A DNA stretch of 64,000 bases from Sipunculus nudus (GCA_026874595.1 CM049309.1:43105079-43169078); one strand, 5' to 3'. Positions 25,130-38,228 are shown, counted from the stretch's first letter. The notes: generated by a model not told the origin, from the sequence alone. Program-made: numbers and translations.

Positions 25130-25460
25130 GAATGCAGAGGGAGCAATTAAAATTCGACCGTTAACTTTCTTCAAACGGCGCTTGAAGCGCAGCTATGGGC
25201 GGAGCCAGGATGCCTGCGAGTGTTTGTTTATTGGCATCTGGTTGGCTGTTTGTCACATCATACGCACGTGTTTTTCTTCGGACAACGAACCGCCATCTGC
25301 TGTCTAAATATATCATAAACGGTCAAAGCTGGCAGCGTAAAAAACAGTTGCTTCTTTAGAAGTGTAAGATTTCCGCTGCCTCGGGAGTGTAAAAAATCTG
25401 CTGCTCACAATACTTCGGTCCCACTACATACAAAAATGGCGTATAGGTATATTTGTAGTG
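25130..25460. promoter_or_regulatory. Possible regulatory stretch with GC box and E-box
   Basis: A GC-richer interval containing GGGCGGAGCC (about 25,197) and CACGTG (about 25,266). No gene start is recognised nearby, so function is only inferred. Confidence 0.15.
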
Positions 25461-25795
25461 AAGATCGAGGGTACTATGCAGTCGGCTCAAGCCGTTGGCT
25501 TGTTTCAAGGCAATTTACATAAATGAGCATTCGATTGCGAAATGTAAACATAAGGTGTTTCCTTGAAAGGTAACAAATTCTGATTTTAAAGTTTCACATT
25601 TGAGACAAGTAGTCATGGCCGTCCCACAGCGCCCTAAAATAAGAGGTTCGTTTTCAGTCTATAGAAACAAAAAAGACCAGCCTCTTTCGTTTGAACACAC
25701 GCATGCTTCATGAAGTTATTTGAATCATTATAGGCCATTGTGCATGTACTTCGCTCTGAAAAAAACTCTGATCCAGCATGTTTCCATGGCTTATA

Positions 25796-25974
25796 CAGAA
25801 GCGGATCCAGGGGGTCCCCCTTTTTCAGCTGCCGCAACCCTTTTTAAGAGTTTAAAACAATTTTTGCCGCCTGGACCCCAACGTTTTCGGACAGGGGAAC
25901 CCTTTATTTAGGAATTGTGATTAGTCCTCCTGAGTTGGACCCCTCCTTTACCTAAAATCCTGGAACCGCCCCTG
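25796..25974. mobile_element. G-tract MITE, family GGGGCGGATCCAG, copy 2
   Basis: 179 bp from CAGAAGCGGATCCAGG to the inverted end CCTGGAACCGCCCCTG. The CAG ends and inverted repeats suggest a non-autonomous hAT-type element. The flanking 8-mers (GGCTTATA and GTATATCT) do not match, so the target duplication has decayed or the class is different. Confidence 0.7.
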
Positions 25975-26417
25975 GTATATCTACGAGTTCACTATATTGA
26001 TATACCTACACCTGGGTATATATAGAAGACCCAGTGCATTGCATGATGGGAAAAGACTCCTTCAGCCGCTATCCCCAAACAGCAGAATCTTACAGTTGTG
26101 AGTTCAGTTATGCGAACTGTAACAATGGATGTGTGAGACGGTTCACCAACTCCATTATTGAATCACAGTAGGTTTATGTCTATAACAAAGGCGACTTTAT
26201 ATACCAGAGAATAGCCCTGGGCTTCGGCCGGGAAAAGGAAATTCACAAATTTTAAAAGAGTCCTTTAAAATATTGTATTATTTCTTTAATGGATTGTTTC
26301 TTTCGTGTTACACAACCCTTCAAACATTTCATAGACATCCAGATAAACCATCCAGTAACCAACCATACAGTCAACCGAAGTCCGCCGGCGTATGGAAGAT
26401 TGTGTTATTTTTCTAGT

Positions 26418-26419
<2 letters not shown>

Positions 26420-26460
<41 letters not shown>
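26420..26460. repeat. (AAT)n microsatellite
   Basis: About 14 AAT units. Confidence 0.95.
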
Positions 26461-26463
<3 letters not shown>

Positions 26464-27439
26464 TGATAAATATAATTATAAAAAACAATTATAATGTATA
26501 TTTATCACAAACATTACACATGTTTTAATTACAGAATGAAGGATGTCTGGGTTTGTGACAAAAAGAACTTTTCTTTAGAAAATGAACTCATCATGGCGAT
26601 AATTCCCGGTGGGCTGTCATTGAAGTATTAGCCACGCGGTTCCTGTGTTAAGCCCGGTATGTTCATCGCTCTGGTTCCCATCTTCTCGTGGACACTTCCA
26701 TGTGGCACGGTGTAAATAAATAATCAGTAGTTCGTTCAGTCACATCTTCAGGCAATAAATACAGTTCCCTGCGCCCCGGCCGCGTTCCTTAAATAAGCCT
26801 GTGTTGTGGTGGTCCCAGGGAATCCATTCTTTTATTAGAAGAAAATCCGATAAATGTATAAAAATATTGGTGCCTGCTGATATTTTTATTTAGGGTTGGC
26901 GTTTTTGCTGCGTTACATAAGACTGCAATAAAAGGGATATTCCTAATTCCCCAAATTACCGTACCTCGTGCATATTTGATGAAAAAATACGACCCGTCAA
27001 TTTGTCGTACGAAGATAAGATGATCTGAGGATTTTATTGGTAGCGAGAAGGCAATAACAGAGATAGAAGTCTCCCTGAATTTATTTAACAGTAAACCTAC
27101 TAATAGACGGAGGTTGTCCTGCATAATATTGATTACTTTGAAAAAAAAACGGCCTGGTCTAAAATAGTTTATATTACCCCCACAAAATTTCGTTTTGCTT
27201 CACCTCGGGAAACAAATCTAGATCATTTGTAAAAAAAAAGGTTATGGTCCAAATAGGTAGCGTATGGTTCTAAATGAATAAAAAAATCCCAACATTGTTC
27301 TTGGTATTGTGGCAAACATGGTTCAAGAGCTTGTATAAGCATGAATTTGTCACCATAATTCTTTATGTTGGTTTTTGATGTTCTGTCAGCATGGTTTTTT
27401 AAATATTTCTTTCGGTTAATTTATACAACATATTATGTT
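26461..27439. other. Non-coding stretch
   Basis: Nothing recognisable. A 111-codon minus frame (26,789-27,124) has no identifiable domain. Confidence 0.4.
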
Positions 27440-28010
27440 ATACAACAATGGACACCATCTTTGCATGGTTCTTGATGTTCTGTCAGCATGTTCTTCATGT
27501 TATTTCAGTATAGATAAACATCTTGCCTTAGCATGGTTCTTGCTGCTGTGTCAGTGTGGTTCTTCTTGTTATTTCAGTATAGATAAACATCTTTCCTCAG
27601 CATGGTTCTTGCTGCCATGTCAGTATGGTTCTTAATGTTGTTTAGTATGGAACTAGACCTTGTATCAGCATGGTTATATGTTTTCTTGATGCCATGTGGG
27701 TGTGGCTCTTCATGTTGTATTAATATGGATCTATATCTTGCCTCAGCATGGTTCTTGATGCCTTGTCAGTATGGGTCTTCATGTTGTCTAGTATGGAACT
27801 AGACCATCAAGGTTCAGCAAGGTTCTTCATTGTTTATCACTATGGATGTAGATCTTGCCTCAGCATGTTCTTGGTACTGAGTCAGTATGAATCGTCATGT
27901 TTATTTTTCAGTGTGGATCGAGATCTCGCCTCATCATGGTTTTGATGCTGTGTCAATATCAGTATAGTTCTATATCTGATCTCAGCATGGTTCTGATTTT
28001 TTTAACTTTG
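27440..28010. repeat. ~68-bp minisatellite
   Basis: The phrase GCATGGTTCTTG recurs near 27,463, 27,531, 27,600, 27,668 and 27,746, with weaker copies to about 27,985. Spacing is mostly 68-78 bp. Each unit also carries a GTATGG-type phrase and a GATAAACATCTTGCCT-type phrase. Open frames of 65-66 codons across it are by-products. Confidence 0.85.
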
Positions 28011-28210
28011 GTTCATGGTTTTGTGTAATCGTGGATCTTAGTATTTGGGCAACTTTGTCTTCAATGCAATGTTATATTAGCATGTTCTTCAAATTATCTT
28101 CAAGGGTTGGGGCGGGAGGGGCTGGGAGAGACTCGCAGACGTGGGAAGGAAATAAAGTTGGGGCAAATGAGTAATACTGAGTATTTAACACGTGAAAGCA
28201 TTTTGTAACT

Positions 28211-28275
28211 AAAAAGGTGGGGGGGGGGGGGGGGGTTAATACCCCCCCCCCCACTGTATTGACGCCCCTTGTCAA
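28211..28275. repeat. Poly-G / poly-C inverted tract
   Basis: A run of about 17 G, then TTAATA, then about 11 C, forming a potential hairpin. The following ATTGACGCCCCTTG matches the right end of the element at 34,440-34,580, so this is probably another G-tract MITE remnant. Confidence 0.6.
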
Positions 28276-30019
28276 TATGTTTTAGCAATTATCAGATATG
28301 ATCTCGGTGATGTTATTTTCAGTACCCTGGATTCTCTCTTCTGGCATTTTTGGTCTTTCATTCATTATCCTTGTATATTTTACATCACTTTGTCTTAAGA
28401 ATTAGCATAGTTTTATAAGGCCCTACCATTCTCCGGTAAGACAAATCAGGAGAAGAAAGGAAACTTATTGCTTGTGTTTTTCCGTCAGATTTGACAATTA
28501 GATGGCTTGAATTGTTTATTTAAAAAAATTGATAGCTTGTGCCGCACCGGGACCTGGTAGGCGTTATTTCTTATCTGTCGTGAAGTCGCCATTTTTTTCT
28601 CTGATTTATAGTTCAAAACATCACAAATATCAGGTTATTCAGCTTTTTTGTCTCCAATTCTGGAACATGCCGACGTGAAACATAAGAAGTCACAGCTGCG
28701 CTGTTGGTTCTGCTTGTTTTGTCACCATGGACGTCACAACGTGCGGTAAAACCGTGCAATATGTCACTGTAGCTTTTGTAGCGGGAAGCTCCGTGACAGA
28801 CCGCCCTTTTTCTCTTCCTTTATGGAGTGGCCACAGATCATGAAAACCATTGATCACGAATCTAATCCCAGTTTTTGGAAATATCAACATTAAATTACGA
28901 AATTTCTGCCCTTTCCCTTAATTGATGGCTAACTGAGATGAAGAGTAATTTTGTTCAGATGTTTGGGATGTTGCTCATCTGTTCTTACGATGCTGGCTGT
29001 TTAGTTCAGGTCGCTTGCCAAAGATGTCGCCACGAACTTGAACTCCAACAATAGGCACCTCATCCAATAAATCAAATTTAATTGCTCTTTTTGTGTTACA
29101 GAAAGTACATTATTTTTTATTATATTATTCAGCTTGAATATTAAGGCACAAATAAGTAATAATACCTTATATCAAATAAAATTATGATGAATATTTTTAT
29201 AGATGATAATATTGATTTGTGATAATTAATCAATGTTTCAAAAACCATATAATCTCATGGATTTTGGGGGTCTTAACGGATAGAATAAAGGGAACAAACA
29301 ATGGGGGAGTAAATATAACAAGTTAACGCAGTTCATTAAAATCATTTCACAGTTTATTAAAACTTGCTCAAACCCTTAATAAACATCTGCGAGAACAAAA
29401 CATCTCCGATGTGACAATATAAAGTGACTTGGAAACGTAGATTTGGCGACACATTCTTAAAATTGGACTTTGAGATATATTGAGGCCCTATTTGTTAACT
29501 ATTTGGTTCGGTATTAGCATATATTTAGACCCTATGCTTAAGCAGGAACCGTGAGCTTCACCATGGAGATAAATCATTGACCTCCAACAAAATATAAAAA
29601 AAATATCCCGAACAGACAGCTGGCGAATCCCGACCAGATGTAAGTTCCTCGGCCCTGAGATTATAAATATCATTCAAAGATATTCGCATTTTCTAAAGTT
29701 AATGTTTATGAAAAGGAAAGAGTTGTATTAATACAGACAGAATATAAAATGAAATTTATCAAATATAGAAAATTAATTATTAAAAATTTACGTTAATCAC
29801 TGTATCACTGAATAAATGAAGGAAAAATATATTAATGAACGACTTCTGGAGTACCACTTTATGACAGGGTTTAAAGTCTTTCGGTGGTCCATGATCTCAT
29901 TATGATAATAATACACTGAGCTCTACTGAAGTTCTTGTTTTGAATATACAACGGAATAAAAAATACCAAATACAAATTTTATTATTACATGTATTATTAT
30001 AACGTGTATTATTATTAAG
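28276..30019. other. Non-coding stretch
   Basis: No recognised gene or ordered repeat. Confidence 0.4.
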
Positions 30020-30101
30020 ATCATTATCATTATAATAATAATAATGATAATAATAATAATTATTATTATTGTTAAAACTGTTATTACAATTATTATTAAT
30101 A

Positions 30102-30138
<37 letters not shown>

Positions 30139-30155
30139 TTATCATTACTCTCATA

Positions 30156-30186
<31 letters not shown>

Positions 30187-30198
30187 TTTATTATTTAC

Positions 30199-30232
<34 letters not shown>
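30020..30232. repeat. Imperfect (ATT)n array
   Basis: AAT units change to ATT units around 30,060, so the left part is complementary to the rest and could fold back. Confidence 0.9.
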
Positions 30233-30235
<3 letters not shown>

Positions 30236-31049
30236 ATCAACATTATTTTCATTATTATCCAGCTGGAAATATACAAAGGTCCACAAAAACAGCTTTGTTA
30301 TACAGCAACTGTTATATCCAGAGAATCAGAATGAATTCCAGTGTGTATGAGACCGCAGATTACCTGGCAGGCCGTGAATTCAGACCGGGTGGTATAGGAC
30401 CCACTTATGTCATAGCGGGCGTCGCAACTTGATTCCCACGAGCCGTGTGCGTGGCTGTAAATTCCTCCCCGAGACCAGAGGCTCTAGACGGAGGATCCGG
30501 AGTTCTCACTTTATGGTCCAAGATATAACCTTAAACAATGCTGTACTTGTAATTATGACCTGGAATCGTCTGATCCCTACAAAAGTACATCTGTAAACTT
30601 ATAAAGTGAGACCCTATGGATACGTCTACACAAGACGTTTTGACATGCGTGGATAAAGCTCATCAGATGTTCACCATTCTCGTATTTTGTAAGGTATAAA
30701 CTTCTTGCGTTTTTTTTGGCAAATAAAACTTCCTTAAGCGATCTTTCTCGACAGTCTCGCAAGTATGTGTAAATTGAATAATTCAATGACCTGTGAGTCT
30801 CTCCATGTCTGTCAAACGATGCGTTAAATCGGTCAGTTCATAATTTTGGATATCTGTAAGACCCAGAATCGAGTATATCTTCATTGCCTATGGGGGAAAT
30901 GTGCTGTAATGCTCTACTCGATAATGCAGCGAACACTAAAAAAACATGGGTTTGAATTTGGTTCAGATTGACTTGGAAGGATAATATTTATAAACATAAT
31001 ATAGTCTGTTTCATCCCCTTATGTCCATATTTCATAGTTAACTCGTAAA

Positions 31050-31210
31050 TTGAACCAAAGTGTATTATTTCACATATAAATATATTCCTTTTGCAATATA
31101 TAAATATTATTCTCTGAATAGTGCGGGGAGGGGGAGGGGGTGTGATTACATTGACCATCCCCCATTGCCGAACAGTGGAGGGGATATGGACCCCCTACCC
31201 TTATATTAGC
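31050..31210. repeat. G-tract dispersed repeat, second family, copy 1
   Basis: Shares TATAAATATTATTCTCTGAA, then a G-rich run, then ACATTGACCATCC and a C-rich end with the copy at about 34,420-34,580. It is probably a non-autonomous DNA-transposon remnant; clear termini were not found. Confidence 0.55.
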
Positions 31211-32806
31211 CCTCCGGAAAGAAAACCAGAGAATCAAAATAAGTCTATAAAAACATACATTGACCCAAGTTCCTCCTATTTCTTAAGGCAATTTATTTTC
31301 AACCCGAGTTATTTTTTAAACCATGATACTAAAAAATGCAAAACAAAAGAATAATACATATTTAGTAAAGTATGATTGTGACATTTTGTGACAAGTTTAG
31401 GTGATGGGCTGTTTTTATTTTATGATAGGTAATACATGGTTTATTATGATTATGAATACTTTACAGATGTCATCTTCACTGTGTATTTCTAATACGTTGA
31501 GAAGTCTGAGATTTGTTATTATGCTGGCACTTCTGGGTCTACTGTTTGATCTGTCGTTTACAGACGTCGGCTTTGGAATTTTGCGAGAGTTTGATGAACG
31601 AGGTTTTAATTTCATGGTATTGCAAGTATACCAAAGCTTGTAAATTTCATAGTACTACAAGTATACTAAAGGCGACTGAAAGCGAGTTTCCAACTCTCAA
31701 TTATTCAATCGGTTATTGTCTCGTTTTTTTTCTGGATTTAATGAGGTCATTTCGTGGAATGGTAAAAGAGTTCTAGAAAGAACCATGGTTCAATCCAGAA
31801 CCAGGTGGCTTCTTAAAAGAACCCTTAAGAACCCTTTTTTCTCAGAGACTATGCATAACAACATCCTGATACATGCCAGCTATAATTAACGAGTTGTTTC
31901 TGGGAATAAAAGCCATAACAAAGAAACCTTCGTACAAGGGGATTTAGAAACTGCACCAATATTTTGGAAATATAATTATTCAAACACTTGTGAAGAAGAT
32001 GGCGTTTAAGTGACGAAATATTTAAGAAATACGCACCAGAGAATATTTTCGGCTTTGTTGATAAACGGCAGCAGTTATGTACAAGAGAATAACTGAAGCA
32101 ACACGTCATATTTTAACATCGCATGCTATACTGGATATATATCTCAATACTAGAATTCAGCATTTTAAGGGAAGCAAGCCTCCACCATGAGAGGAGATGG
32201 GGGGGGGGGGTCCCTTTTGTGGGATGCCCCGAAAACTGTTTTTGCATTCACTTATTCGACCCATATTCACATGTCCATTAGGCCATAAGTGACTTTCATT
32301 TGTCAATAATCTTATGACGACGTACCTGAATCCGGATCATGATCGGGATCCACACCAAAATCTTATCGATTCCTCTATGGCCCATTCTTAATGTACGCTT
32401 AAATGTTCATGAGATTCTTTGCATGAATGCGTGAGTTATGCTGTGAACAAAGTTATGTTATTGTTGGGGGGGGGGGGGGGCTAGACCTTAACCCGGTTGT
32501 TCTCGTAACCCCTGTATTACTGTTCCTCTTTATTATTGCTCTTCTTGTCTCCTTTAAAAACGTTGTCATTTGGAACTTAGGGTGTATTGAAAGATCTTTT
32601 TACTCAGCTTTATTGGACATGAGACGGTGAAAGTTTGTCTTATTCCTAGAATGTGATATATAATATATAATATATTAATAGACGCCCCAGATTAAAAGTG
32701 GGTCTTCTTAGTTCAACCCCTTCATTAGAGTGCCTTGTCATTGTGTACAATACAGAAAAAAATATTCTTTTGTTCTAAACTAAGATATAACGTAAATATA
32801 TACAGT

Positions 32807-32810
<4 letters not shown>
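31211..32810. other. Non-coding stretch with G runs
   Basis: Poly-G runs occur at about 32,200-32,210 and 32,464-32,480. The opposing frames at 31,401-31,643 (+) and 31,415-31,615 (-) are open but show no recognisable domain. The minus frame ends near a GTAAAGT that could be a donor, which is too weak to call an exon. Confidence 0.4.

Positions 32811-32898
<88 letters not shown>
32811..32898. repeat. (TA)n microsatellite, 88 bp
   Basis: About 44 TA units, the longest uninterrupted TA tract in the window. Tyr/Ile alternating frames on both strands are by-products. Confidence 0.97.
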
Positions 32899-32900
<2 letters not shown>

Positions 32901-33869
32901 GAAAGGACAGTCCTAGTCCATGTCGAGATACGATATATGCACTTGAACAAGTAATATATATTGCTGCCATCTGCTGACAAATGCCGAAACTATTTGCTAT
33001 TCTTTCAACCGAATCAAATAAAACCAACAATTGGATACTAATCATTTTACTTAATCAAGAAAAAAAAAGAAATAGAAATAAAGAAACATTTCTTTCTTTT
33101 CATACTACATTTTTAGCAGATATCTATATGCTTAAGTTTATTTCAAAGAAGGTCTAGTGACTATTATACAGTACTAGAAACGGGACCTTGTTTACTCATG
33201 CAATCATGCAAAGAATATCATGAAAATTTGAGGGTATGTTGCCGCGTGGCGTGTCCCAAAACGCGTAAGGTAGTGACGTCTGTGGTCGATACGGAACCAA
33301 TTATTTGTCTTTTTGGTATTTGGCCAAGGATGAAGTTCAGCATTGGAGATGGGTGTAATGATGTGCGACGACGTGTGATGTGATGCTGCCAGAAATTCAA
33401 ATGTGTACAAGTTGAAGGGCCAAACTGGTGTGCATTATGTAATAAGACGCTTATAGCAAAAGTGGCCGACTGAAATGGCCCGTTTACTGGGACAAACAGA
33501 CAGGACAATTTTAGTAGTATATGGATAGATACTTTCAAGCAATTATATTTCCCTTAAAAAAATAACATAAGGTTTTCTAACTATATGATATCAAATGAAA
33601 GGCAGAATTACTTGCCACAAAGGTTGCATTGATATATATATATAAATGTACAGCAATATTACACACAAGATTGGAACATTCCCAAGGATATATAATAGCT
33701 GGTACAATGAAGAAAACCACAAAGATTTAACGATTTTTTTTTTGTTGGAAGTAACCGCCTTCATTTTTCTGATGCTATATGCTATAAGTATATATACATC
33801 TGCAAAATTCCATTCCATTTTCGGACTATACATGACAGGGCAGTATCACACGCTTCTTTTCATTTAATA

Positions 33870-34154
33870 TCCTGGTATCAACCAGGCCGGGTGAATACTA
33901 CACCTACTGACCCTGGGTGTGTAACACTCCCAATTGCTGGGTCATACCACCAAGTAACCTCGCAAAGGCGCACTCGCATGTGAGTAAAACACGGCCGATG
34001 GGCACCGCCTTCCCCTTAAGCCTGCAGAGCGCTCACCCTCTCACTCTGGGTAGGGGCCGACCGTGAATAATCTCACCGCCTCGGCAGAGATTCGAACTCA
34101 CGATCTCTCGGCTTTGATTCCCGTGCTCTACCCCTGAGCTACAGAAGCCGGCCA
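33870..34154 (-). mobile_element. tRNA-derived SINE
   Basis: Read on the minus strand, the head begins GGCCGGCTTCTGTAGCTCAG. It has an A box (TAGCTCAGGGGTAG, plus-strand 34,128-34,141) and a B box (GAGTTCGAATC, 34,089-34,099) at tRNA spacing. The T-stem does not pair well and ~210 bp of non-tRNA body follows, so it is a SINE, not a tRNA gene. The 3' end holds a perfect hairpin, CCTGGT-TGAT-ACCAGG (33,871-33,886). Internal pol III promoters of this type drive SINE transcription. Target duplications could not be identified. Confidence 0.85.
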
Positions 34155-34419
34155 GGTGTAAAGATTTATGTATTTATATGTTTAAAATATGAAGGTCCGT
34201 TTGCTTTAAACCGACAAGGGAAGAAGCATGTCTCAGGCATTGGACCTCAGGCGAAAGGTCCATGATTTAAATAAGCAACGTCTGTGTCTGTGTGACACAT
34301 TTCAAATATATTACAGTCAAGGGCCGGGGTTTTTAAAATAAGGTATTATGTTTCGACTTTAGGTTAATTCTAAACCAGGTGTAGGTATAATTATTTTATA
34401 GTAAACCTTGAAATGGAAC

Positions 34420-34585
34420 CAAGGCCTATTATTCTAATAATTAATTTATTTAATTTTCAATTTATAAATATTATTCTTTGAATAGTGAGGGGATAGGGAA
34501 TGATAACATTGACCATCCAACCTCTGCTAATAAGCGGGGGGATATATATACACCCACCCCTCCACCCTACCCCTATATTGACGCC
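34420..34585. repeat. G-tract dispersed repeat, second family, copy 2
   Basis: Aligns with 31,050-31,210 through TATAAATATTATTCTTTGAA, AGTGAGGGGAT, ACATTGACCATCC and CCTACCC, and ends in ATTGACGCCCCTG. Confidence 0.55.
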
Positions 34586-34899
34586 CCTGACAATCATCAT
34601 TATTTAACATATTTTCCCGAACTCCATAATACATACATTCCCACCTGAGTATTATCGAGGCTGGAGACCGCGCAGTACATATGTTATAGGGCCTTGGGAC
34701 GTAAGATTAGATTCGTCTTTTCCTGTTGGTGTGTATCTTTTTTTTTGCAAATTAGGTGTTCGGTTTTGTTGCTTATATATGCTCTTTCCTTGATATCTTA
34801 TAAAATAAATTAAATTATGTTCAATTGACTAAAATGTAAGTTGATTATTTATAAAGCTATAATGTATTATATTATGCTTCATGATCACATACACCAATC

Positions 34900-37800
34900 A
34901 AGTTTTGACTAATTTTTTTTTATTTCCCTATAAGCTTAATAATTCCATGTATTTCTCGACCCGATGAATGAAAAAAAAATTAATAATAATAAGATTCGCC
35001 ACTCGTCATATGCTTGTTCTCAGAAAAGCAAATACTTGTTTTGATGTCGCCTTACCACTGAGTGCACAATAAAGAAACAGCCATGTCACAAGATCTCCAA
35101 AGACAAGTGTAGAGTACCAAAAAATCACAAATGTAGGTCAACCTATTAATAGACCAGTCCTAACTGCATGCTCGAGAACAGTCAAAAGGCAATGAACATA
35201 AATAGATGTACTAAAAAAATCCTGTAGTACTGGCAACAGTAATGATGATTCAAGAGACTTTTTATGCACTCCATTGCCCTAAATTATACCTTATATACCA
35301 TAAACATGATAATCAGTGATGAATTAAAACAAGAACAGTGAAGCCAGCATATGAAGATATGAATCCTACAAAAAGAAATGTTTGTTACGGTTCACAAACT
35401 TGACTTTTGCATCACAGGTCACCCCTGCCAGTTAGATAAAAGGCGACTTCTAATACCAGTGAAAAGACGTCGCTCTCCTCTTCGATAAACAAATCACCCC
35501 CTCTCGCAATGGTATACAGAACCCTTAAAATATCAGAGTGACCTAGATAAACTCCACTTAATTAAATCAAGATACGTTCATTACTTTAAATAAAGCTGCT
35601 AACAGAGAAAAATACCTACCAAGTGACTAAAGAAGGGGGTAAACAGGCCGAGGTGTAAAGATATAAATATGTAATATAAAATAAACCCGGTTGCCTGATT
35701 TTGGCAGCATTTGATTGGTTTAACCTGACTATCCTGGATGGCGCTATGCTGTGGAAATAATTTTGTGACGCAACTGTGTTATGTTATTTCAAAGAATGCA
35801 CTGGGTGCATGGCCTCGTGACGAAAGGCATCTATTTACACGTTATGTTAATGTCTAACTTTCACTTTAATAGTATTGATTGTAATAAAACACAAGTAAAC
35901 GGCCCGTGCACTGTACCACGTTTCATTTTCTGAGTTATGAAAGTTGACTATTTCCAACCCGGATTTGAAATATGTGAAGCTCTAAAAAATTTAATAGACT
36001 GGAAATAGCAATATAACAAGAGAACAAGGATTGATTTGCAACTTTTGGATGTTTATTAAATATATATTATGATTTCATAATTTTATGAGAAATCATTCTC
36101 CTAAATAAACTGCAGCTGAAGTATTTTATTCACTTTGATGTGATTCGAGTCATAGAACATTTAGAGTGATAAGTCAAAATGAATATATCATTTCTCCTTA
36201 GTGTCAGCTTGAAAATAATTCTTGTCAGCGGTATTAAAACATATAAGAATTGAGAATCAAGAATTGAGACGATTGTTATTTTTCTTAAATTTCATATGTG
36301 CTTGCAAAATTCCACGTCTTATGTCTCGACCGATAAATTAAATTGCATATAATACTTGTAATAAGAAAATTCGACCATTCGGATCATATTTTTGTTTTAG
36401 AGAACAACTATATGTCTTTGTGTTGCCTTGACACTGAGTTAGTTAGGAACTGTAGCTAGACAGTGACAAAAGGTAAAACTAGAAATTTCACTCAGACTTC
36501 GCAGACCTCCGCCAAGGTAGCTCATTCTCCCCATGTGGCAATGACAGAAGTACAACAATTTTCCTTTAAAATAAAATTCCTGGAACCAGATGGTGATCCG
36601 GATCACCCCGTAAATTGAATCAATTGTTCCTTTTACATTGCAGAGTTATGCTGATAATTTCAGCTAAATCCGTTAAAAACTTTTTGTGTAATTTTACTAA
36701 TAGACAGACAGACAAATCAACGCCGCCAAAAACATAACTCCCGCCGCTTGGCGGAGGTAAAAATAAAGTAAAATAAGTGCACAAGGCCTCCTAATACAAA
36801 TAAAATAGATTATACATGTAGATCCGTCTATATAAAAGTGAACCATCTTGTGAACCGCCAAAAGACGATGAACAAATGTACTAAATAAACCCACGAGTGT
36901 TTTAATCCACATTTAATGACAGGTTGGCCTATAAATCTACATATGTCTACACTCCATGGTTGTTATCCCCTATTCTAGATGAAAGATAGTGGTGAAGCAG
37001 TTTAATAAAAGTGAGGACAAGGTATGAAGGTAACAAAATTTTCCAGGTTGAACCAATAATGGAAGACGAAACGTGACATTAAATTAAATCAGATTGACAC
37101 TAAATAGAGCGTATACCTCCGCCAATAAAAGACACCTTTTGCATCCGCCCGTTTAACCGGATCCGCATCAATATTTAATTGGTCCTAACTAAGCCCTACT
37201 TCCATCCCTTACTAAAAATTAATAAATATCATGTCAAGGTTTCATGAAATTCTGCTAAAAATAAAAAAAGGACACTTGTGGTATACCTCTGGGTGAAGGA
37301 AACTGTAGACATTAAACAGTGAAAAGAGCTACATTCGTTACATCTTTAAGTGTTATAAATGGAAGTAAATACTGGTCATGGAAATATATATAAGAATATG
37401 TTATAAGTAAAAAGAAGACAGAGACAGCAAACATGCCTCCGCCAATATTCTGGATCAATAGATCCAAAATATTTTAAGGAAGTTTACCACTCTGCACCCA
37501 GTAACTTGATCTTAGCCGTCATTGGCTAATTCGAGGACTCTAAGCTTGTCGTTTCCTTCTGTTAAAATAAACTTTGTGACACAACCTCTGAAGTATCTTT
37601 TTATTTCATTCAGAAGAGAGTACTAAATAGCGTCTGGGTAAATGGCATCATTTATGTGTTTATGTTAATGTCACTTTAATAGTAATAATTGTAATAAATC
37701 ACGAGATCAGTGCTGAGAGAATGGCCCTTGCACTGTACCACGATTCCAAGTTTTTAGGTATGATTGTTGACTCCTTCTTTGTACCCGGATCTGGAACACG

Positions 37801-38060
37801 TATGAACCAAAAAAGTTTGAACAGACTATAATAGTAAATACGCAAATTATAACAAGAACACACAGATAGATTTGTGATTTTGAAAGTTGCTTGAATACAT
37901 ATTATGATTTCATCATTTGGTGAGAAATTATTCACCTTCTGAAAAGCTGCAGCACAAATATTTTATTCAATTTGATGTAATTTCAGCAATAGCAAGATTT
38001 AGAAAGATAGTCTTGAAAATTATTGCATTAAGGGTTGAGAGAATTAGAATTTGGCATTGA
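34900..38060. repeat. Diverged tandem duplication, units ~1.4 and ~1.8 kb
   Basis: Unit A is about 34,900-36,280 and unit B about 36,285-38,060. Matching landmarks in order: ATTCCATGTATTTCTCGACC (A, ~34,942) with a near copy in B (~36,312); TCGCCTTACCACTGAGT with TTGCCTTGACACTGAGTTAG; AAAGGCAATGAACATAAAT with AAAGACGATGAACAAATG; ACTTTAATAGTATTGATTGT with ACTTTAATAGTAATAATTGT; GCACTGTACCACG in both; and TATATTATGATTTCATAATT with CATATTATGATTTCATCATT. Unit B is longer partly because of the inverted-repeat element at 36,506-36,757. No coding frame is shared by the units. Confidence 0.75.
36506..36757. mobile_element. CCTCCGCCAAG inverted-repeat element
   Basis: Left terminus CCTCCGCCAAGG (36,506-36,517), right terminus CTTGGCGGAGG (36,747-36,757). 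The interior includes GGTGATCCGGATCACC and an ACAGACAGACAAA run. Related CCTCCGCCA ends occur at 37,119 and 37,436. Elements with this terminal phrase are widespread in animal genomes; the class is not certain. It lies in unit B but not unit A of the tandem duplication, so it inserted afterwards. Confidence 0.7.
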
Positions 38061-38134
38061 GTAGTTGCATCCGTACCAAGAGGGTCAACACAATATATTT
38101 CAAATATATCTTTGTAAAGTAAAGGTTCACACAG

Positions 38135-38144
<10 letters not shown>

Positions 38145-38226
<82 letters not shown>
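38145..38226. repeat. (TA)n microsatellite with CA leader
   Basis: ACACACACACA leads into about 40 TA units. Confidence 0.97.

Positions 38227-38228
<2 letters not shown>

Noticed and set aside
26789-27124. 111-codon minus-strand frame as a gene
   Set aside because: No domain recognised; composition matches the surrounding AT-rich sequence.
31415-31615. Minus-strand exon ending near GTAAAGT
   Set aside because: Codon use looks plausible but the opposite strand is equally open and no protein family was recognised.
32725-33045. Tyr/Ile-alternating open frames
   Set aside because: They are translations of the (TA)n microsatellite; the same holds at 4,090-4,335, 37,967-38,277 and 52,630-52,845.
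34077-34154. Possible tRNA gene on the minus strand
   Set aside because: The A and B boxes are good, but the T-stem does not pair and ~210 bp of repeat body follows with a terminal hairpin, so it is a SINE head.
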